From an uncultured Bacteroides sp. (GTDB lineage Bacteria > Bacteroidota > Bacteroidia > Bacteroidales > Bacteroidaceae), in NCBI GenBank assembly GCA_947074275.1, contig CAMTPA010000039.1, forward strand, positions 1-32,214: a stretch of DNA of 32,214 nucleotides, in the 5' to 3' direction. A program made the position numbers and the translations under genes. Below the pieces are notes generated by a model. The model did not search any database. It had not been told where the DNA came from and saw only the letters and a list, made by a program, of their open reading frames with translations. Below are positions 16,240 through 23,423 of the stretch, piece by piece (positions within the stretch are counted from its first letter, which is position 1; each line of letters begins with the position of its first letter).

Positions 16240-17382
16240 ATGATGAAACAGAAAGCATTCATAGCATTTGGAATAATCGTGCTGACAACCGTGTTGCCAG
16301 TATGCTCGCAACCCAGTTCGCGCGCTGCGCAAGCCGACAACCGTTCGGCCAATAGCGAACTTTCGGTTCGTGCTCAGACGCGCTATCCGGGAGCAAGCGA
16401 AGTGCCAACCGATGTGATGTGGACACGCGAAATATATCGTACGCTCGACCTGACACAAGGCGACAATGGCGCACTCTACTATCCAGTAGAGCCGATGGGC
16501 GACCGTATGAATCTCTTTTCGCTTATATTCAAGCTTCTTGCCACACGTCAGATTCCCGTTTACGAGTATCAGCTCGATGGTGTGGAGCGTTTTACGCCCG
16601 ATAAAGAGGTGAATCTAAAAGATGTGCTCGACCGCTTCGGCATCTACTACGAGCAAAAGAAATTGAAAAACCGCAAAGACAGTGTGCTGATGGTAGACAA
16701 TAGCGATGTGCCGTCGGCGGATGTTCTGAGCTATTTTATAAAAGAGGTTTGGTTTTACGACCATCGCACCTCTTCGTTTGGGTCTAAAATTACCGCAATT
16801 TGTCCCGTGCTTCATCGTGCCGAAGATTTCAGTATGGATCGTGTGAAGTTGCCTATGTTTTGGGTCAACTATCAAGACCTTGCTACCCACTTGAGCAATG
16901 CCCCTGTGATGGCGAGCGACTACAACCACGCCACCAATAGCAGTATGAACGACTATTTTACTACCAAGCGATACAAAGGCGATATTTATAAAACCACCAA
17001 CTTGCGCAACTTGGCTTTGGCTCAATATTGCGATACAGACTCTGCACTTGTGAACGAGCAGCAACGCATCGAAGGCGAACTGGTTCAGTTTGAACGAAAC
17101 CTATATGGACCCGACTTGATTGCTGCCGAGAAAGCTGCAGCCGAAAAAGCAGCAGCTGCTGCCAATCCTGCTCCAGCGAAGAAATCGGCAAAAGCAAAAA
17201 CAGCGACTGCTACCGAAGGAGATGCTGTTGAGGCTACTCCCACGCAAGAAGTTGAGATAAGTCAGCCCAAGGTGAACTCCAAGAAAAAAGGGCGCGATAG
17301 CTCCGTTCGTCAGTCAAGCAGTTCCTCACGTTCCAGTGGCTCTTCTGCACCAAAAGCATCGGTGCGTCGCGAGCGTCGCTAA
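16240..17382 (+). CDS. porN: T9SS periplasmic ring protein PorN/GldN with a long low-complexity tail
   Basis: The 380-residue protein has an export signal (about 1-24) and the GldN/PorN core, recognisable from DVMWTREIYRTLDL, LYYPVEP, RMNLFSLIFKLL and KEVWFYD. It binds PorK to form the outer-membrane-associated ring of T9SS. After about residue 285 the family core ends and a tail of about 95 residues follows. The tail is rich in Ala, Lys and Ser, with AEKAAAEKAAAA, then SSSSSRSSGSSA and the basic end RRERR. The tail is probably disordered; its role is unknown. The gene is last in porPKLMN. A second ATG directly follows the first, so the start may be 16240 or 16243. Confidence 0.92.
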   Translation: MMKQKAFIAFGIIVLTTVLPVCSQPSSRAAQADNRSANSELSVRAQTRYPGASEVPTDVMWTREIYRTLDLTQGDNGALYYPVEPMGDRMNLFSLIFKLLATRQIPVYEYQLDGVERFTPDKEVNLKDVLDRFGIYYEQKKLKNRKDSVLMVDNSDVPSADVLSYFIKEVWFYDHRTSSFGSKITAICPVLHRAEDFSMDRVKLPMFWVNYQDLATHLSNAPVMASDYNHATNSSMNDYFTTKRYKGDIYKTTNLRNLALAQYCDTDSALVNEQQRIEGELVQFERNLYGPDLIAAEKAAAEKAAAAANPAPAKKSAKAKTATATEGDAVEATPTQEVEISQPKVNSKKKGRDSSVRQSSSSSRSSGSSAPKASVRRERR

Positions 17383-17423
17383 ACAATTTTAAGCTAATAT
17401 ATATTGTTTGAAAGATTATTTAA

Positions 17424-17431
17424 TATATTTG
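17424..17431 (+). promoter_or_regulatory. -7 box of the first beta-barrel gene
   Basis: TATATTTG fits TAnnTTTG and is followed by CAGCGTAATTAA, a stretch that recurs in altered order before the paralogue at 18199. The start codon is 26 bases after the box. Confidence 0.55.
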
Positions 17432-17456
17432 CAGCGTAATTAAACATATTCATAGT

Positions 17457-18032
17457 ATGAAAAAAATTGTAAGTGTATTGTTAGTTCTTTGTGCATTTGT
17501 AGCAATTCCAGCGCAAGCACAGTTGAAGTGGGGTATCAAAGGCGGTGCCAACGTATCGAAAGTGTCATTCAATAAAGACTTGTTTGCTTCCGAAAATATG
17601 GGTGGTTTCTTCATTGGTCCGATGGCCGAACTTGCTCTTCCTTTGGGATTGGGTGTAGATGCAGCCTTACTTTACGACCAACGTGGTGTGAAATCGCACG
17701 ATAACAACTTCAAGCAAGCTGGTTTAGACATTCCTGTCAACTTAAAATACACCATTGGTTTGGGTAGTATGTTGGGCGTATATGTTGCTGCTGGTCCCAA
17801 TTTCTTCTTCAACTTCAAAGGAGATGATGGCATTGTAGACAAGCGCAAAGCGATGATTGGCGTGAATGTAGGTCTGGGTGTGAAGCTGTTCAAGCATCTT
17901 CAAGTGGGTGCCAACTACAACATTCCATTGGGTAAATCGGGTGATGTGAAATTTAAAGATGGCGTAAACGCTGTTTTCTCCGATAAGTACAAAACCAAGA
18001 CTTGGCAAATATCGGCAGCTTATTTGTTCTGA
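17457..18032 (+). CDS. Small outer-membrane beta-barrel protein, copy 1
   Basis: This 191-residue protein has a signal peptide cut at AQA-Q (about residue 21) followed by LKWGIKGGANVSKVSF, a start typical of the PF13568-like (PorT-type) outer-membrane barrels of Bacteroidota. Alternating beta strands end in the aromatic C-terminus AAYLF expected by the BAM insertion machinery. It is predicted to be an eight-strand barrel in the outer membrane; no ligand can be named. It is a paralogue of the next gene, with the same length and the same order of motifs (VDAALLYDQRGVK, GLDIPVNLKYTIGLG, AAGPNF). It has its own promoter and terminator. Proximity to porN may be chance. Confidence 0.88.
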   Translation: MKKIVSVLLVLCAFVAIPAQAQLKWGIKGGANVSKVSFNKDLFASENMGGFFIGPMAELALPLGLGVDAALLYDQRGVKSHDNNFKQAGLDIPVNLKYTIGLGSMLGVYVAAGPNFFFNFKGDDGIVDKRKAMIGVNVGLGVKLFKHLQVGANYNIPLGKSGDVKFKDGVNAVFSDKYKTKTWQISAAYLF

Positions 18033-18055
18033 TAAAAACAATCTGAAATAGAATA

Positions 18056-18090
18056 AAAGACCTGTAATTCATTTTGCAGGTCTTTTTTTT
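18056..18090 (+). terminator. Rho-independent terminator of beta-barrel copy 1
   Basis: A 12-bp stem pairs AAAGACCTGTAA (18056-18067) with TTGCAGGTCTTT (18074-18085), with one G-U pair and a six-base loop, followed by a T run to 18090. Confidence 0.92.
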
Positions 18091-18161
18091 AGTTGTCAGT
18101 TCATCAACTGTTCTCATACTATAATTTTAAGTAAATATATACACACTTTGCAGCTTATTCC

Positions 18162-18169
18162 TATCTTTG
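18162..18169 (+). promoter_or_regulatory. -7 box of beta-barrel copy 2
   Basis: TATCTTTG is a full match to TAnnTTTG and lies 29 bases before the ATG at 18199. A TTTG at 18147-18150 is too close to act as its -33 element and instead aligns with the TTTGCAGC of copy 1's promoter. Confidence 0.65.
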
Positions 18170-18198
18170 TGCCGTAATTAATCATATAATATTTAAGA

Positions 18199-18786
18199 AT
18201 GAAAAAACTCGTAAGTGCATTATTACTGGTTGTTTGTGCTTTTATGGCACTTCCAGCACAAGCGCAACTTCAATTTGGTGTAAAAGGTGGTGTGAATGTA
18301 TCGAAAGTGAAATACGATGATGGTATTTTTGCTTCCGATAATATGGCAGGTTTCTTTGTTGGCCCTATGGTCGATTTCACTATCCCCATCATCGGTTTGG
18401 GAGTAGACGGAGCGTTGCTATTCTCTCAAAGAGGCATTAAGGCCAACAATAGCGGTGTGAAACAAACAGGTCTTGATATTCCTATCAACTTGAAATATAC
18501 CATTGGCTTGGGCAATATCTTGGGTATATTCGTAGCGGCTGGTCCCGATTTCTATTTCGATTTTAAGGGAGGAAACAAATTCTACAAAAAAGAAAAAGCA
18601 ACGGTAGGCATCAATGTGGGTGCTGGTGTGAAGTTAATCAAACACATTCAGCTTGGTATCAATTACAATATTCCTTTAGGCAAATCGGGCGAAGTAGGCT
18701 TTGGCGAGGTGGTAAATGGCGTGTTTAAAAACTACGACGACTATCGCACCAAAACGTGGCAGTTTTCTGCTGCATACTTGTTTTAA
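18199..18786 (+). CDS. Small outer-membrane beta-barrel protein, copy 2
   Basis: The 195-residue paralogue of the preceding gene has the same layout: signal peptide cut at AQA-Q, then LQFGVKGGVNVSKVKY, VDGALLFSQRGIK, GLDIPINLKYTIGLG, AAGPDF and the aromatic end AAYLF. It should form an outer-membrane beta-barrel of the PF13568-like type. The similarity to copy 1 continues into the flanks, in both the A+T-rich promoter region and the terminator, so the whole transcription unit seems to have been duplicated. Differences are spread over loops (for example GGNKFYKKEK versus GDDGIVDKRK), suggesting the copies have had time to diverge. The role is unknown. Confidence 0.88.
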   Translation: MKKLVSALLLVVCAFMALPAQAQLQFGVKGGVNVSKVKYDDGIFASDNMAGFFVGPMVDFTIPIIGLGVDGALLFSQRGIKANNSGVKQTGLDIPINLKYTIGLGNILGIFVAAGPDFYFDFKGGNKFYKKEKATVGINVGAGVKLIKHIQLGINYNIPLGKSGEVGFGEVVNGVFKNYDDYRTKTWQFSAAYLF

Positions 18787-18813
18787 GTAGTCCTTTAAAG
18801 CAGACAAAATGCG

Positions 18814-18849
18814 AAAGAGGTTCACAAATTATTGTGGGCCTCTTTTTTT
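18814..18849 (+). terminator. Rho-independent terminator of beta-barrel copy 2
   Basis: A 14-bp stem pairs AAAGAGGTTCACAA (18814-18827) with TTGTGGGCCTCTTT (18832-18845), using two G-U pairs and a four-base loop, followed by a T run. Confidence 0.92.
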
Positions 18850-18954
18850 ATTCACATATCACCTCCCAACTGTTCATACATTGCGCGATAACTATGCACA
18901 CTTGGCAGGTCAGCAATAAACAGTTGATTTTTGAACTCTTTATGCTCTTTTGCG

Positions 18955-18962
18955 TATCTTTG
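18955..18962 (+). promoter_or_regulatory. -7 box of priA, very close to its start codon
   Basis: TATCTTTG matches TAnnTTTG. The ATG at 18970 begins only seven bases after the box, about where transcription should start. The mRNA would have almost no leader. Confidence 0.65.
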
Positions 18963-18969
18963 CCCATCA

Positions 18970-21429
18970 ATGAAAAAGTATGTAGACGTAATATTGCCCT
19001 TGCCCCTGCCCAGCTATTTCACCTACTCGCTGCCCGCAGACTTTGCCGATGATGTGCAGTCGGGGTGCAGGGTGATAGTGCCTTTCGGGAAGAAGAAGTA
19101 CTATACCGCTATTGTGTATAATGTGCATTATTGTGCTCCTACTCAGTACGAGGTGAAGGAGGTGACGGCTGTGCTCGATGCGTCGCCCATCTTGCTGCCC
19201 GTGCAGTTTAAGTTTTGGAAGTGGATTGCCGAATACTACCTCTGCACACAAGGCGATGTGTACAAGGCTGCGCTGCCTTCGGGCTTGAAGCTTGAGAGCG
19301 AGACGATTGTGGAGTATAACCCCGACTTTGAAGCACAAGAACCCCTGTCGGCACGCGAGCAGCAGGTACTCGATCTGCTGTCCAATGATGCCGTGCAGTC
19401 GGTCACCAAACTCGAAAAAGAGAGTGGGCTGAAAAACATACTTTCGGTGGTGAAGCAACTCTTAGACAAAGAGGCGATTTTTGTGAAAGAAGAGCTGAAG
19501 CGCACCTACAAACCCCGTCTCGAAGCACGAGTTCGCTTTTGTGGTGAGGTGAACGAGAAGCAGCTCAACATCCTGATAGATATGCTGGCACGTGCTCCAA
19601 AGCAGCAAGACCTCTTGATGAAATACCTCGAGATGTCGGGGGCATTGAGCGGAAAAGCTTTGAAAGAGGTGTCGAAACGAGAACTGTTGCAAGCCACCAA
19701 TGCCACGGCTGCTGCCCTCAATGGGCTGGTAGATAAAAAGATACTACACGTTTACTATCACGAGGTGGGCAGGCTCGATGGCGTGGAAGTGGCCGAGCAA
19801 CTACGTATGAACCCATTGAACCCGGCACAGCAGAGTGCTTTCGAGCAGATTACACAAAGCTTTCAGTCTAAAAATGTGTGCTTGCTACACGGGGTCACCT
19901 CCAGCGGAAAAACCGAGATATACATCCACCTCATCGAAGAGGCATTGCGCAAAGGGAAACAAGTGCTTTATCTTTTGCCTGAGATTGCGCTAACCACTCA
20001 AATTACCGAACGACTGAAACGTGCCTTCGGTAGCAAGTTGGGGGTATATCACTCTAAGTTCCCCGATGCCGAGCGTGTGGAGATGTGGCAAAAACAACTG
20101 AGCGATAGACCTTATGATATTATTTTGGGAGTGCGTTCTTCCATCTTTTTGCCATTTCGCAACTTGGGGCTTATCCTCATAGACGAGGAGCACGAAAACA
20201 CCTACAAGCAGCAAGACCCCGCACCCCGCTATCACGCACGCAATGCCGCCATCGTGTTGGCAGGTATGGTTGAGGCCAAAGTGCTGTTGGGTACGGCTAC
20301 CCCCTCTATCGAAAGCTGGTACAACGCCACCACGGGCAAATATGGCTTGGTGGAGCTGAAAGAGCGTTACAAAGATATAAAGCTTCCCGAAATCATCCCT
20401 GTGGATATAAAAGAGTTGCATCGCAAAAAACGGATGGTGGGGCAGTTTTCGCCTTTGCTTGTCGAAAACATTCGCCAGTCGCTCGACAATAAAGAGCAGG
20501 TCATTTTGTTTCAAAATCGCCGTGGCTTTGCGCCGATGATAGAGTGCCGCACCTGTGGATGGGTGCCCAAATGCAAGAATTGCGATGTCAGCCTCACCTA
20601 CCACAAGGGCATCAACCAGCTCACCTGTCATTACTGTGGCTATACCTATGCCTTGCCACGCTCGTGTCCGGCTTGCGAGGGCACCGATATTGTGAACCGT
20701 GGTTTCGGCACCGAGAAGATAGAGGACGATGTGAAAATACTCTTTCCCGAAGCTTCTGTGGCTCGGATGGACTTGGACACCACGCGCACACGCACCGCCT
20801 ACGAAAAGATAATCATCGACTTTGAACAAGGAAAAACCGATATACTAATTGGCACACAAATGGTGTCGAAGGGGTTGGACTTTGACCACGTCAGTGTGGT
20901 GGGCATTCTCAATGCCGACACGATGCTCAATTATCCCGACTTCCGTGCCTACGAACGTGCTTTTCAGCTGATGGCACAAGTGGCAGGGCGAGCAGGACGA
21001 AAAAACAAGCAAGGCAAAGTGATATTGCAAACACGCAGCATCGACCATCCCATTATTCATCAGGTGATGGCAAATAGCTACGATGAGATGGTGGCAGGTC
21101 AGCTTGCTGAAAGACAAATGTTTCGTTACCCACCTTTCTACCGTTTGGTATATGTCTACCTCAAACATCGCAACGAAGCGTTGCTCGAAAAAATGGCGGA
21201 TGCGATGTCGGCCAAGTTGCGTATTGTGTTTTCCAATCGTGTGTTAGGCCCCGATAAGCCACCCGTTGCCCGTATTCAAACACTGTTTATAAAAAAAATA
21301 GTACTCAAAATAGAAAACAACGCTTCGATGGGCGAAGTTCGCCAACGTCTTTTGCAAATTCAGAAAGAGATGGTAGAAGACCCACAATTCAAGTCGCTGA
21401 TAGTGTATTACGATGTAGACCCAATGTAA
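18970..21429 (+). CDS. priA: Primosomal replication restart helicase PriA
   Basis: This 819-residue protein is a 3'-5' superfamily 2 DNA helicase that reloads the replisome at stalled forks. Visible parts are the N-terminal DNA-binding domain (YVDVILPLPLPSYFTYSLP), Walker A GVTSSGKT (308-315), the Walker B box DEEH (405-408) and eight zinc-binding cysteines (C526, C529, C535, C538, C553, C556, C566, C569). The C-terminal helicase motifs GTQMVSKGLDF and QVAGRAGR follow. A longer frame from a TTG at 18931 runs through the promoter box at 18955 and lacks family similarity there. The ATG at 18970 is therefore the start. The phosphatase gene follows after two bases, indicating cotranscription. Length is normal and no motif is missing. 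Confidence 0.97.
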   Translation: MKKYVDVILPLPLPSYFTYSLPADFADDVQSGCRVIVPFGKKKYYTAIVYNVHYCAPTQYEVKEVTAVLDASPILLPVQFKFWKWIAEYYLCTQGDVYKAALPSGLKLESETIVEYNPDFEAQEPLSAREQQVLDLLSNDAVQSVTKLEKESGLKNILSVVKQLLDKEAIFVKEELKRTYKPRLEARVRFCGEVNEKQLNILIDMLARAPKQQDLLMKYLEMSGALSGKALKEVSKRELLQATNATAAALNGLVDKKILHVYYHEVGRLDGVEVAEQLRMNPLNPAQQSAFEQITQSFQSKNVCLLHGVTSSGKTEIYIHLIEEALRKGKQVLYLLPEIALTTQITERLKRAFGSKLGVYHSKFPDAERVEMWQKQLSDRPYDIILGVRSSIFLPFRNLGLILIDEEHENTYKQQDPAPRYHARNAAIVLAGMVEAKVLLGTATPSIESWYNATTGKYGLVELKERYKDIKLPEIIPVDIKELHRKKRMVGQFSPLLVENIRQSLDNKEQVILFQNRRGFAPMIECRTCGWVPKCKNCDVSLTYHKGINQLTCHYCGYTYALPRSCPACEGTDIVNRGFGTEKIEDDVKILFPEASVARMDLDTTRTRTAYEKIIIDFEQGKTDILIGTQMVSKGLDFDHVSVVGILNADTMLNYPDFRAYERAFQLMAQVAGRAGRKNKQGKVILQTRSIDHPIIHQVMANSYDEMVAGQLAERQMFRYPPFYRLVYVYLKHRNEALLEKMADAMSAKLRIVFSNRVLGPDKPPVARIQTLFIKKIVLKIENNASMGEVRQRLLQIQKEMVEDPQFKSLIVYYDVDPM

Positions 21430-21431
21430 TT

Positions 21432-21899
21432 ATGAAGAAGATTTTATTTGTATGCTTAGGAAACATCTGCCGTTCGTCTACGGCAGAAGGAGTGATGCGC
21501 CACCTACTGCACGAGGCTGGTATGGAAGGCGAAGTAGAAATAGACTCGGCAGGTATCTTGTCCTACCATCAAGGCGAGCTGCCCGATAGCCGTATGCGTG
21601 CCCACGCAGCCAAGCGAGGCTACAACTTGGTACACCGCTCACGACCCGTCCGTTCGGACGATTTCGAGAAGTTCGACCTCATTCTCGGTATGGATGATCG
21701 CAACATCGACGACCTGCGCGACAAAGCACCCTCCGTGGAGGTATTAAAAAAAATAGGGCGAATGACCGATTATTGCCGCACGATGCCTGCCGACCACGTG
21801 CCCGACCCCTACTACGGCGGTTCGGAGGGTTTTGAATATGTGCTCGATGTGCTCGAAGATGCCTGTTCTGGGCTATTGGCCGAGCTGAAAAAAGGGTAA
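21432..21899 (+). CDS. Low-molecular-weight protein tyrosine phosphatase
   Basis: A 155-residue cytoplasmic phosphatase of the LMW-PTP family. The P-loop CLGNICRS gives the C-x5-R motif with nucleophile C8 and R14, and the general acid is D125 in VPDPYYGG. The protein starts at the usual family N-terminus (KKILFVCLGNICRS). It removes phosphate from phosphotyrosine or arginine in proteins; partners cannot be inferred, since no tyrosine kinase gene lies nearby. It begins two bases after priA's stop codon, so it is probably translated from the same transcript. No terminator with a T run follows; instead a large palindrome of the 22-bp repeat family starts 37 bases after the stop. Confidence 0.94.
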   Translation: MKKILFVCLGNICRSSTAEGVMRHLLHEAGMEGEVEIDSAGILSYHQGELPDSRMRAHAAKRGYNLVHRSRPVRSDDFEKFDLILGMDDRNIDDLRDKAPSVEVLKKIGRMTDYCRTMPADHVPDPYYGGSEGFEYVLDVLEDACSGLLAELKKG

Positions 21900-21929
21900 A
21901 CATTCTCTCCGTTTTGTGGGTATATATAC

Positions 21930-22017
21930 TTGGTTTGGTAGGTAGGCCTATCTACCGCGGTGGATAGGCCTACCTACCACGCTGGCAAGGCCTTGCTACC
22001 AAATGGAGAATACCTTG
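21930..22017 (+). repeat. Intergenic 22-bp-period repeat array, locus 1 (within the 310-bp gap 21900-22209)
   Basis: Four contiguous 22-base units start at 21930, 21952, 21974 and 21996. Units 2-4 begin CTACC; units 2 and 3 have TGG at positions 10-12, and all four carry CT at 19-20. The first unit differs (it ends GGTAGGTAGGCCTAT) and matches the first unit of the array at 31563. A 44-bp near-perfect inverted repeat (21936-21979, centre CCGCGG, one T-G mismatch that would pair in RNA) lies inside, and GCAAGGCCTTGC (21985-21996) is a further perfect palindrome. The period is not a multiple of three and there are no spacers, so it is neither coding nor CRISPR. It may act as a bidirectional terminator or a transcript-end hairpin, which is inference. 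The rest of the gap is A+T-rich promoter sequence for hpt. Confidence 0.75.
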
Positions 22018-22150
22018 CCCGATATTGAATGCTAAAATAGTTTTTATGTTCTAATATGTTTATAAATCTATATATCGTGTTTCTGTTAATCTATCGTAAA
22101 GGTTTCATCTGTGAAAAAAAATAATTAAATCAATTTGTTTTATATCAAAC

Positions 22151-22182
22151 GTTGTGATTACGAGGCAAAAGCCGTAATTTTG
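22151..22182 (+). promoter_or_regulatory. Promoter of the hpt-adk-obgE-pgeF operon
   Basis: TAATTTTG (22175-22182) matches the -7 box and GTTG (22151-22154) lies 20 bases upstream as a -33 element. The transcript would start near 22188, giving a leader of about 22 bases to the ATG at 22210. This also argues against the upstream TTG at 22135 as the start. Confidence 0.72.
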
Positions 22183-22209
22183 CGACCAACTTTTTATAAA
22201 CAAGAGGTT

Positions 22210-22746
22210 ATGGATACCATTCAAATTAAAGATAAGCAATTTAAAGTCTCTATTGAGGCTGAAACGATACAGGCTGAAGTGGCGCGTGTAGCGAATGAAA
22301 TAAACAAAGACCTGATAGGTAAGAACCCTTTGTTTTTAAGTGTGTTAAATGGTGCATTTATGTTTACTGCCGATTTATTGAAACATATCACTATCCCGTG
22401 CGAGGTCTCTTTTGTGAAACTGGCTTCTTATGAGGGTACTTCATCGACAGGGACGATTAAAGAAATGATTGGCCTAAACGCAGATTTGACAGGTCGCACA
22501 GTCGTGATTATAGAAGACATTGTAGATACAGGCCTCACGATGCAGCATTTGTTAGAGTCGATAGCCTTACACAATCCCGAAAAAGTACTGATAGCCTCTC
22601 TTTTGCTAAAACCCGATAAGCTGAAAGTCGAGCTTGATATTCAGTATGTAGCAATGAGCATACCTAACGACTTTATCGTGGGATATGGGCTTGACTACGA
22701 TGGTTTTGGACGTAATTATCCAGATATTTATACAGTAATAGACTAA
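22210..22746 (+). CDS. hpt: Hypoxanthine phosphoribosyltransferase
   Basis: This 178-residue enzyme salvages hypoxanthine (and often guanine) with PRPP to give IMP or GMP. The PRPP-binding loop VVIIEDIVDTGLTM is complete (E102, D103 and D106). SFVKLASYEGTSSTG is the flexible catalytic loop, and FIVGYGLDYDGFGRNYPDI is the C-terminal family signature. A TTG at 22135 would add 25 residues that include the promoter box, so the ATG at 22210 is chosen. The purine-rich AAGAGG just before it could aid ribosome binding. It is cytoplasmic. It leads a group with adk (77 bases downstream) and pgeF, so three of the linked genes handle nucleotides or nucleosides. Confidence 0.95.
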   Translation: MDTIQIKDKQFKVSIEAETIQAEVARVANEINKDLIGKNPLFLSVLNGAFMFTADLLKHITIPCEVSFVKLASYEGTSSTGTIKEMIGLNADLTGRTVVIIEDIVDTGLTMQHLLESIALHNPEKVLIASLLLKPDKLKVELDIQYVAMSIPNDFIVGYGLDYDGFGRNYPDIYTVID

Positions 22747-22823
22747 TCCAAATACAAATATTAATAACGAATCTCTTTCTCTTTTATGTGAGGCGATTCA
22801 TAACAGAAACAAGTAAACTAAAG

Positions 22824-23396
22824 ATGTTGAACATTGTAATTTTTGGTGCTCCAGGCTCAGGCAAAGGAACACAGAGCGAACGTATTGTAGAAAAATATGG
22901 TATCAATCACATTTCGACAGGTGATGTGCTTCGTGCTGAAATTAAAAATGGCACAGAGCTTGGTAAAACAGCAAAAGGCTTCATCGATCAAGGTCAGTTG
23001 ATTCCTGATGCGTTAATGATTGATATTTTGGCAAGCGTTTTTGATAGCTTCCAAGATAGCAAAGGTGTGATTTTCGATGGTTTTCCACGAACAATAGCAC
23101 AGGCCGAAGCATTAAAGAAAATGTTGGAAGAACGTGGACAAGATATTTCAATAATGCTCGACTTGGATGTGCCTGAAGATGAATTGATGACACGTCTTAT
23201 CAAGCGTGGTCAAGACTCTGGTCGTGCAGATGATAATGAAGAGACTATTAAAAAACGTCTTCACGTATATCACTCACAAACTTCTCCACTGATTGATTGG
23301 TATAAGACAGAAGGTAAATACCAACACATCAACGGCCTTGGGTCGATGGATACTATCTTTGCTGACATCTGTACAGCAATTGATGCGGTTAAATAA
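22824..23396 (+). CDS. adk: Adenylate kinase
   Basis: The 190-residue enzyme interconverts AMP + ATP and two ADP. It starts LNIVIFGAPGSGKGTQ after the ATG, with the P-loop GAPGSGKGT at residues 8-16. HISTGDVLR is the AMP-binding segment, FDGFPRT the conserved core motif and RADDNEETIKKRL the arginine helix. The LID is short and lacks zinc cysteines, as in other short-form bacterial adenylate kinases of about 190 residues. A GTG at 22788 would add 12 residues that do not belong to the family, so the ATG at 22824 is preferred. It is cytoplasmic. obgE follows 27 bases after the stop. Confidence 0.96.
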   Translation: MLNIVIFGAPGSGKGTQSERIVEKYGINHISTGDVLRAEIKNGTELGKTAKGFIDQGQLIPDALMIDILASVFDSFQDSKGVIFDGFPRTIAQAEALKKMLEERGQDISIMLDLDVPEDELMTRLIKRGQDSGRADDNEETIKKRLHVYHSQTSPLIDWYKTEGKYQHINGLGSMDTIFADICTAIDAVK

Positions 23397-23423
23397 TTGA
23401 AATCAGAAAGAATTTAAAAAGAT

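Noticed and set aside
18931..18969. Longer N-terminus of PriA from a TTG
   Set aside because: The extension is encoded across the promoter box at 18955-18962 and does not resemble PriA N-termini.
19990..20829. 279-residue open frame on the minus strand inside priA
   Set aside because: It covers the helicase motifs of priA in antisense and shows no domain of its own.
21930..22017. CRISPR array
   Set aside because: The 22-base units are contiguous with no unique spacers, and no cas genes occur in the window.
22135..22209. Longer N-terminus of Hpt from a TTG
   Set aside because: The extra 25 codons include the promoter box at 22175-22182, and family similarity starts at the ATG at 22210.
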